9,600 nucleotides of DNA from an uncultured bacterium. Lineage in GTDB: Bacteria; Bacillota; Clostridia; Lachnospirales; Lachnospiraceae. The stretch is taken from contig CAMTZV010000018.1 of assembly GCA_947086625.1 (NCBI GenBank), forward strand, positions 1 to 9,600. Reading direction: 5' to 3'. Each line of letters begins with the position of its first letter. The first letter of the stretch is position 1. The translations under genes were made by a program, and so were the position numbers. Below, in pieces: positions 4,912 through 9,600 of the stretch. A model generated the notes under the pieces. The model made no database searches. It saw only the letters and a list, made by a program, of their open reading frames with translations, and was not told the DNA's origin.

Positions 4912-6921
4912 ATGAAAAACAAGAAACTGTCGGCGCTTTTGCTTTCCTTTGCCCTTGCACTATCCCTCACCGCCTGCGGCGGAGATACCGCGGATACGGA
5001 CGCGCCCGCAGAGGACCGGGACGAGCAGGCGAATGAAGATGCCGCCGCTAAGGACAACGCCCCCGCAGAAGCTGCGGCGGAGGAAAGCTGGGCCGTCTAC
5101 TGGTATCTGTGCGGAAGCGATCTGGAATCCGGCGGCGGCTTTGCCACGGGCGATTTAAGCGAGCTGATGGAAGCAGAGCTGCCGGAAAACGTAAACGTGG
5201 TCATCGAGACCGGCGGCTCATCCGTCTGGCAGAACGACTTTGTGGACACCGAAAAGCTCCAGCGCTGGGTCTATAGCAGCGAGGGCTTAAATCTGGTGGA
5301 CGAGCAGCCGTCGGCGAGCATGGGCGACGCGCAGACGCTCGCCGACTTTTTAAGCTTTGCAAAAGAGAACTACCCGGCCGAAAAGACCGCGGTCGTATTC
5401 TGGAACCACGGCGGGGGCTCCGTATCGGGCGCGTCCTTTGACGAGCTCTACGGCAACGATTCCCTTACCCTCGACGAGATGTATGCGGCATTTTCCGACG
5501 TGTGGGAGCCGTCCGGGGACAGCCAGCCCTTAGAGCTTGTCGGCTTCGACACCTGCCTGATGGCGACGGTCGACGTGGCGTACACATTCTCCGACCTTGC
5601 GCACTATCTGGTCGGATCAGAGGAAACCGAGCCCGCCAACGGCTGGTACTACTCGCACTGGGTAAAGGAGCTGGCCGAGAACCCTTCCATGGACGGCGAG
5701 GCGCTCGGAAAAATCATCTGTGACACCTACTACGAGGGCTGCAAGGCCGCCGGGACGCAGGATAACACGACGCTCTCCCTCACCGATCTCACACAGATCC
5801 AGCCGCTTTTGGACGCCTACGAGTCCTTCGGCAAGGAGGCGCTCGCCGCGGCCTGCGAGGACCCCGGCTTTTTCTCACAGTTTGCCCGCGTCGCCGCACA
5901 GAGCGAGAACTACGGCGGCAACACAAAGGAGCAGGGCTATACGAACATGGTCGATCTGGGCCATATGGCACGCATCAGCGCCGATATCCTTCCCAGCGCG
6001 CAGGATGTGCTCGACGCGCTTGACCAGTGCGTGCGCTACCGGGTCGGCGGCGCGTACCGCACCGAGGCGACCTGGCTTTCCTGCTACTATTCCTACAACG
6101 GCGACGTGAACGACTTCAACGGCTACGCAGGGCTTGGCGCAGGCACGGCCTTCAAATACTTTTACTCTTACGAGCTGACGGGCGAGCTGGACGAGTCCGG
6201 CATGGAATACATCGCCGACATGGATTTTGACTCGCTTGGGGAAATCAAAAGCCTGCCCGATATGGGCTGGGACAACATGCCGCTGGACGTGGACGACGAG
6301 GGTGTCTCCTTCCTCACGCTGGGGCCCGAGGCCGCCGACGTCCTCTCCGGCATCGGCTTCGCGCTCTATCTCGTAGATGAGGAAAGCGATCAGACGATGC
6401 TGCTTGGCATCGACAACGACATGGACGCCGACTGGGAAAACGGCGTGTTCTCCGACAACTTCCGGAGCGTCTGGGGCGCGATCGACGGACATCTCGCCTA
6501 TATGGAGCTAAGCTTCGACGGCGATGACTACAACCTCTACTCGGTTCCGGTGCTCTTAAACGGGGAGGAATACAATTTACAGGTTGCCTACGACTTTACG
6601 ACCCAGGAATGGAGCATTCTGGGCGCATGGCAGGGCATCGACGAAAACGGCATGGCAGACAAGGAGATGCGGCTGCTGAAAGCGGGCGACGAGATTACCA
6701 CGCTCTGGTATATCGCCTCCGCCACCGGCGACGACGACTTTGAGCCGTACACCGCCGAGACGTTTACGGTGACAGACGAAACAGCCTTTGGGGAAATCAG
6801 CCTTCCGGACGGAAGCTACTCCATGCTCTATGAGATGCGTGACGCCTTCGGCAACTACGTCTATTCCGACCAGGCCGTCTTCGACTGCGCAGACGGCGAG
6901 ATTACCACCTCCGTATACTAA
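4912..6921 (+). CDS. Clostripain-family (C11) cysteine protease, lipoprotein
   Basis: 669 residues. A lipoprotein signal (MKNKK, hydrophobic core, LSLTAC with Cys22) is followed by an acidic Ala/Asp/Glu-rich linker (23-58), placing the enzyme on the outer face of the membrane. The peptidase C11 domain begins near residue 59 (WAVYWYLCGSDLES). It has the two expected catalytic regions: His166 in VVFWNHGGGS and Cys215 in VGFDTCLMATVD. The 49-residue spacing is similar to that in characterised C11 enzymes. Residues about 240-420 continue the alpha/beta core (NGWYYSHWVKEL, GYTNMVDLGHMARI). The remaining part to 669 is acidic and beta-rich with no domain recognised, making the protein longer than a minimal C11 enzyme. 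C11 proteases usually cleave after Arg or Lys; the specificity here is inferred. AAAGGAG lies 6 bases before the ATG. It follows the small lipoprotein gene past a terminator and faces the 7TM kinase gene. Confidence 0.9.
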   Translation: MKNKKLSALLLSFALALSLTACGGDTADTDAPAEDRDEQANEDAAAKDNAPAEAAAEESWAVYWYLCGSDLESGGGFATGDLSELMEAELPENVNVVIETGGSSVWQNDFVDTEKLQRWVYSSEGLNLVDEQPSASMGDAQTLADFLSFAKENYPAEKTAVVFWNHGGGSVSGASFDELYGNDSLTLDEMYAAFSDVWEPSGDSQPLELVGFDTCLMATVDVAYTFSDLAHYLVGSEETEPANGWYYSHWVKELAENPSMDGEALGKIICDTYYEGCKAAGTQDNTTLSLTDLTQIQPLLDAYESFGKEALAAACEDPGFFSQFARVAAQSENYGGNTKEQGYTNMVDLGHMARISADILPSAQDVLDALDQCVRYRVGGAYRTEATWLSCYYSYNGDVNDFNGYAGLGAGTAFKYFYSYELTGELDESGMEYIADMDFDSLGEIKSLPDMGWDNMPLDVDDEGVSFLTLGPEAADVLSGIGFALYLVDEESDQTMLLGIDNDMDADWENGVFSDNFRSVWGAIDGHLAYMELSFDGDDYNLYSVPVLLNGEEYNLQVAYDFTTQEWSILGAWQGIDENGMADKEMRLLKAGDEITTLWYIASATGDDDFEPYTAETFTVTDETAFGEISLPDGSYSMLYEMRDAFGNYVYSDQAVFDCADGEITTSVY

Positions 6922-6947
6922 TTTCTCTCCGGGATCATTCGGTTCAC

Positions 6948-6976
6948 CCCGTCCGGAAAATGCGCCCGCAGACGGG
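6948..6976. terminator. Weak hairpin between convergent genes
   Basis: CCCGTC (6948-6953) can pair with GACGGG (6971-6976) with a 17-base loop in the 62-base gap between the protease gene and the convergent kinase gene. The plus side continues ATATTTATC, not a firm T run, and the minus side has none. It may be a weak bidirectional terminator; the long loop and short tail make this uncertain. Confidence 0.25.
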
Positions 6977-6983
6977 ATATTTA

Positions 6984-8894
6984 TCAGCATGTGGGAAGCT
7001 CCACGGTAAACACCGTGCCCTCCCCCAATACGGACTCGGCCCATACCCTTCCGTGCAGCTCCTCTGCGATGCTGCGCACGATGTAGAGGCCGAGCCCCGT
7101 TCCGGTTTCGCGGTTTGCCGCCCCGACGTAGAAGCGTTCGAAGATGTGCGGCAGCTCCTCCGGAGGGATTCCGCAGCCGCTGTCCGCCACATAAATGCGG
7201 ACGGCGGCTGCTTTTATCCCGGCAGAAATCGCGATGCTCCCGCCGTGCGGCATCGCCCGCAGGGCGTTGTAGATCAGATTTTCAAACAGCATGTCCAGCT
7301 TTTCGCGCCAGGCTCTCAAAAACACGTCCTCCGCGGGCGGCCTGGCGACAAGGCGCACCGCGCGCACCTTCATCTCCCCGCGGTAAAACTCATCGATATC
7401 CCAAAACAGCTCCCGCAGGGAAATGCGCACCGGCTCCCCCTCGATTTTATCCAGCGCGTTCAGCGCGGAAAGCCCCCGCAGGCGCCTTTCCATCTCCTGC
7501 TGCTTTTTCTCTGCCTGATCCAGAAGCCCGAGCAGCTCTGCGTCCACGCCCACACCGCTTCTTTTAATCGCGGCAATAAACGACTGCGTGGCAAATACCG
7601 GCGCCTTCAAATCGTGCGCCATATCGGAGAAAAACGCCCTGCGCTCGTTTAAAAGCTGCGTGACCTCCGCGGTGCGCCGCTTCACCTGCTCCTCGAGATG
7701 GTTGTTAAGCGCCTCGTTTTCCCGCAGGATGCGGCGGCTGCGCGACACCATCATCGCCCCGAAGAGCAGCACCAGAAAAAGGCCGCACCACTCAAACTGC
7801 CAGAAAAAGCGGATCGGCTCAAAACGGTTCGAGAAAAACAGATTCGCCGCCAGCCCTGCGCCAAACAGGAGCGCGCCCGTCGCCGTGTAGCGGCTCTCCC
7901 AGTTGTTTCGGCGCAGTCCGCGCACGGCAAAAAAGGCGGTGCAGCAGAAGGTAAACATGTAGTAAAAATCCGTCAGCCGCCCATGGACAAAAACGGCCCA
8001 CGACAGCACGGGAATGAGCGCGCCAAGCGCAAGCAGCGCGGCAGAAAGCGCAGCCAGAACCGCCTGAAGCTCCCGCCGGCCCTTCCCGTCCGAACCGGAC
8101 GAGGCCTCTGCGGTAAGGCTCACCAGACAAAACATAAGCCCATAGAGCGCGGCGCTCTGCACGAGAAAGAAGCAGCGCGCAAACGGCATCGAAAAAAGAA
8201 ACACGAAGTAACGCGCCATGTAGAGCGCGTAGCAGCCGCAGAGCGCCCCGAACCACCGGCTGAGCCTTCCGCCCGCTCTCCACACGAAAAACATAAACAG
8301 AGCCAGCGCCACCGGAACGAAAAAGGCGGCGGCGTATGCAAAGCTCCGCAGCGCCGATACGCGTGCGAGCGTCTCCGGCGTCCCCAGGGCAGGCGGAAAA
8401 TAAATGCCGCTGTAATAGCCCGCACCGGAAAGCGTCTCCACCGTAAGCTCATGGTCACCGGGCGTTAATGCAAACACCACGCGCCCGTTGCCCTCGCCCG
8501 CCAGCAGCCGCTCCCCGTCCAGAAAAATCTTATAGCTTCCGGCAAGCCGCTCAAAATCAACCGCCACGACCCTTTCCGCGCCCGCGTAACGAAGCGTCAG
8601 ACGATAAATGGCCCGCCCGTGCGGCGGCACGGACAAATCCCCGCGCGAAAGGTTGGAGAACTCCCCGATATAGGTCGGCAGGTCATTGACCCGCCCGTCC
8701 GAAAGCAGCCAGCCGTCGATCAGAAAAACCGGCAGATCCCGCTCCAGATCCGCCTCCTCCAAAGCGAGAACGCCGGATGCCCCATAAGGCGGCGGCGTCT
8801 CGTATTTATTGTCAAAATAAAAAAGAAAGGCCAGAAAAAGCGCCCATACAGCCAGAATAAGCGGCGGCTGCCACCGGATGCCCCGTCGTTTCAT
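6984..8894 (-). CDS. 7TMR-DISM-like sensor histidine kinase
   Basis: 636 residues. A first membrane helix (about 10-26) is followed by an extracellular region (about 28-178) that is mostly beta, resembling the jelly-roll sensor domains of 7TMR-DISM receptors. Residues about 182-385 carry roughly seven hydrophobic helices. A coiled-coil-like segment (388-418) leads straight to the HisKA-type helix FFSDMAHDLKAP with phosphoacceptor His427; there is no HAMP or PAS domain. The ATPase domain has the N-box FENLIYNALRAM (Asn539 and Asn543), DSGCGIP (571-577), the F box HIFERFYVG and GTGLGLYIV (598-606). The start at 8894 was chosen because a GGAAAGGA ribosome site precedes MKRRG and a membrane helix follows. 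The open frame runs on upstream, but there it overlaps the regulator gene in another frame. The partner is the OmpR-type regulator 58 bases upstream. The ligand is unknown; family members are thought to sense carbohydrates or other small molecules outside the cell. Confidence 0.88.
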   Translation of the reverse strand: MKRRGIRWQPPLILAVWALFLAFLFYFDNKYETPPPYGASGVLALEEADLERDLPVFLIDGWLLSDGRVNDLPTYIGEFSNLSRGDLSVPPHGRAIYRLTLRYAGAERVVAVDFERLAGSYKIFLDGERLLAGEGNGRVVFALTPGDHELTVETLSGAGYYSGIYFPPALGTPETLARVSALRSFAYAAAFFVPVALALFMFFVWRAGGRLSRWFGALCGCYALYMARYFVFLFSMPFARCFFLVQSAALYGLMFCLVSLTAEASSGSDGKGRRELQAVLAALSAALLALGALIPVLSWAVFVHGRLTDFYYMFTFCCTAFFAVRGLRRNNWESRYTATGALLFGAGLAANLFFSNRFEPIRFFWQFEWCGLFLVLLFGAMMVSRSRRILRENEALNNHLEEQVKRRTAEVTQLLNERRAFFSDMAHDLKAPVFATQSFIAAIKRSGVGVDAELLGLLDQAEKKQQEMERRLRGLSALNALDKIEGEPVRISLRELFWDIDEFYRGEMKVRAVRLVARPPAEDVFLRAWREKLDMLFENLIYNALRAMPHGGSIAISAGIKAAAVRIYVADSGCGIPPEELPHIFERFYVGAANRETGTGLGLYIVRSIAEELHGRVWAESVLGEGTVFTVELPTC

Positions 8895-8952
8895 GCGCGT
8901 TTTCCTTTCCTTTCCAAATGATTCATACGTTTCCGCAGGCTGCACGAAGCCG

Positions 8953-9600
8953 TCAGAGCACCCGGCCCGCATCCGGCGGGATAAAGCGGTAGCCCTCGCC
9001 CCAGACCGCCTCCACAAAGCGGTGCGCACATGCCCGCTCCAGCGCGCGCCGAAGCCTTGACATGGCGCGAAGCACCCGCTCCCCGCCGTCCTGCGATTCG
9101 CCGCCCCAGACCGCACGCGAAATTTCCTCCGGCGAAAGCACCTGTCCCGCGTGCTCCGAGAGCAGCCAGAGGATGTCAAACCCGGCCGGTTCAAGCGCCA
9201 GCTCCTTTTCGTCCACATACGCCTTCCGCTTCGCCAGATCCAAAAGAAGCGGCCCATAGCACGCCTGCGTGCGCTCCGATGACGCCAGGGTGATGCGCGT
9301 CCTCACCTTTGTCCAGAAAAGCCCGGCGGGCGTATCCTTCGTGATATAGTCGATCCCGCCCGCCGCAAAGCCCTCCATCTGACGATCCGATTCCGTGACG
9401 CTGCTCAAAAAAATGACCGGCGCGCACAGCCTTTCCCGCAGCCGCCCGCATATCGAAAAGCCGTCCTCCCCGGGAATCATCACATCTAAGAGTATGCAGT
9501 CAAACTGCTCTTTTTCCGCCAGCGCAAGCGCCTGTCCGCCGTTTTCTGCCGGATACACCGCACAGCCGTGCGTGCGCAGCACATCCGCCCAGAGCGCGCG
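8953..9600 (-). CDS. OmpR-family response regulator (5' end outside window)
   Basis: 215 residues visible; the first residues of the receiver domain, including the acidic pair, lie beyond 9600. The visible part opens RALWADVLRTHGC, which matches the first receiver helix, so roughly ten residues are missing. In visible numbering the phosphoacceptor is Asp39 in CILLDVMIPGEDGF, the switch Ser66 is in IFLSSVTESD and the conserved Lys88 is in YITKDT. A winged-helix Trans_reg_C domain spans about 112-212: YGPLLLDLAKRKAYV, FDILWLLSEHAGQVLSPEEI, the recognition helix near RVLRAMSRLRRALE, and the wing VEAVWGEGYRFI. A GTG at 9582 could be taken as a start, but it would cut off the beginning of the receiver. 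The gene precedes the 7TM kinase gene on the same strand, forming a second two-component system, distinct in family from the LytTR/GHKL pair. Confidence 0.9.
   Translation of the reverse strand, partial: RALWADVLRTHGCAVYPAENGGQALALAEKEQFDCILLDVMIPGEDGFSICGRLRERLCAPVIFLSSVTESDRQMEGFAAGGIDYITKDTPAGLFWTKVRTRITLASSERTQACYGPLLLDLAKRKAYVDEKELALEPAGFDILWLLSEHAGQVLSPEEISRAVWGGESQDGGERVLRAMSRLRRALERACAHRFVEAVWGEGYRFIPPDAGRVL

Noticed and set aside
5875..6492. Open frame of 205 codons antisense to the protease gene.
   Set aside because: Antisense to a strongly supported protease gene, with no ribosome site and no domain seen.
7698..8468. Open frame of 256 codons on the plus strand opposite the 7TM kinase.
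   Set aside because: Lys/Arg/Ala-rich translation without a recognisable motif, fully antisense to a well-supported kinase gene.
8895..9257. Upstream extension of the 7TM kinase reading frame by 121 codons.
   Set aside because: It overlaps the OmpR-type regulator gene in another frame, its translation is Arg/Ser-rich without domain features, and a proper ribosome site and membrane helix mark the start at 8894.
1..9600. tRNA, rRNA, CRISPR array, transposase, integrase or attachment sites.
   Set aside because: None was seen: no regularly spaced repeats, no recombinase or transposase motifs in any frame and no tRNA-like cloverleaf noticed by eye.

Overview
The window reads as a moderately GC-rich Gram-positive chromosome, most likely a gut Clostridia (Lachnospiraceae/Oscillospiraceae type). 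The evidence is diderm-free secretion logic (two Cys-lipobox lipoproteins and a membrane- or wall-tethered surface protein), strong AGGAGG-type ribosome sites, an AgrA/AgrC-style two-component pair, a C11 clostripain-family protease and a COG4260-type SPFH protein. The taxon is inferred from gene content, not proven.

Layout. (1) Positions 1-1060, minus strand: an SPFH-domain protein whose 3' end lies outside the window. (2) 1176-3259, minus strand: a response regulator with a LytTR DNA-binding domain, overlapping by 4 bases (ATGA) a GHKL-type membrane histidine kinase. (3) 3260-3486: a 227-base divergent control region. (4) 3487-6921, plus strand: a low-complexity secreted surface protein, a 113-residue lipoprotein, and a 669-residue clostripain-like lipoprotein protease. 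A hairpin terminator sits between the two lipoprotein genes. (5) 6984-9600, minus strand, convergent to the protease: a 7TMR-DISM-like histidine kinase preceded by an OmpR-family response regulator whose first few codons lie outside the window. No tRNA, rRNA, CRISPR or transposon was seen, and no gene-free stretch exceeds 300 bases.

How the parts may work together. The LytTR/GHKL pair is the kind that reads a peptide signal, but no AgrB- or AgrD-like gene is present in the window. The most interesting structure is in the non-coding DNA. Upstream of the regulator gene there are two direct repeats with an exact 21-base period (3428-3457), which is the geometry of LytTR-family binding sites. A second, weaker pair with the same 21-base period (1151-1180) lies between the kinase gene and the SPFH gene. 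This suggests an autoregulated LytTR circuit whose targets may include the divergent surface protein, the protease genes or the SPFH gene. In Clostridium perfringens the LytTR regulator VirR indirectly controls a clostripain gene, so the pairing has precedent. A run of nine G in the kinase gene is a possible slippage site that would swap only its C-terminal tail.
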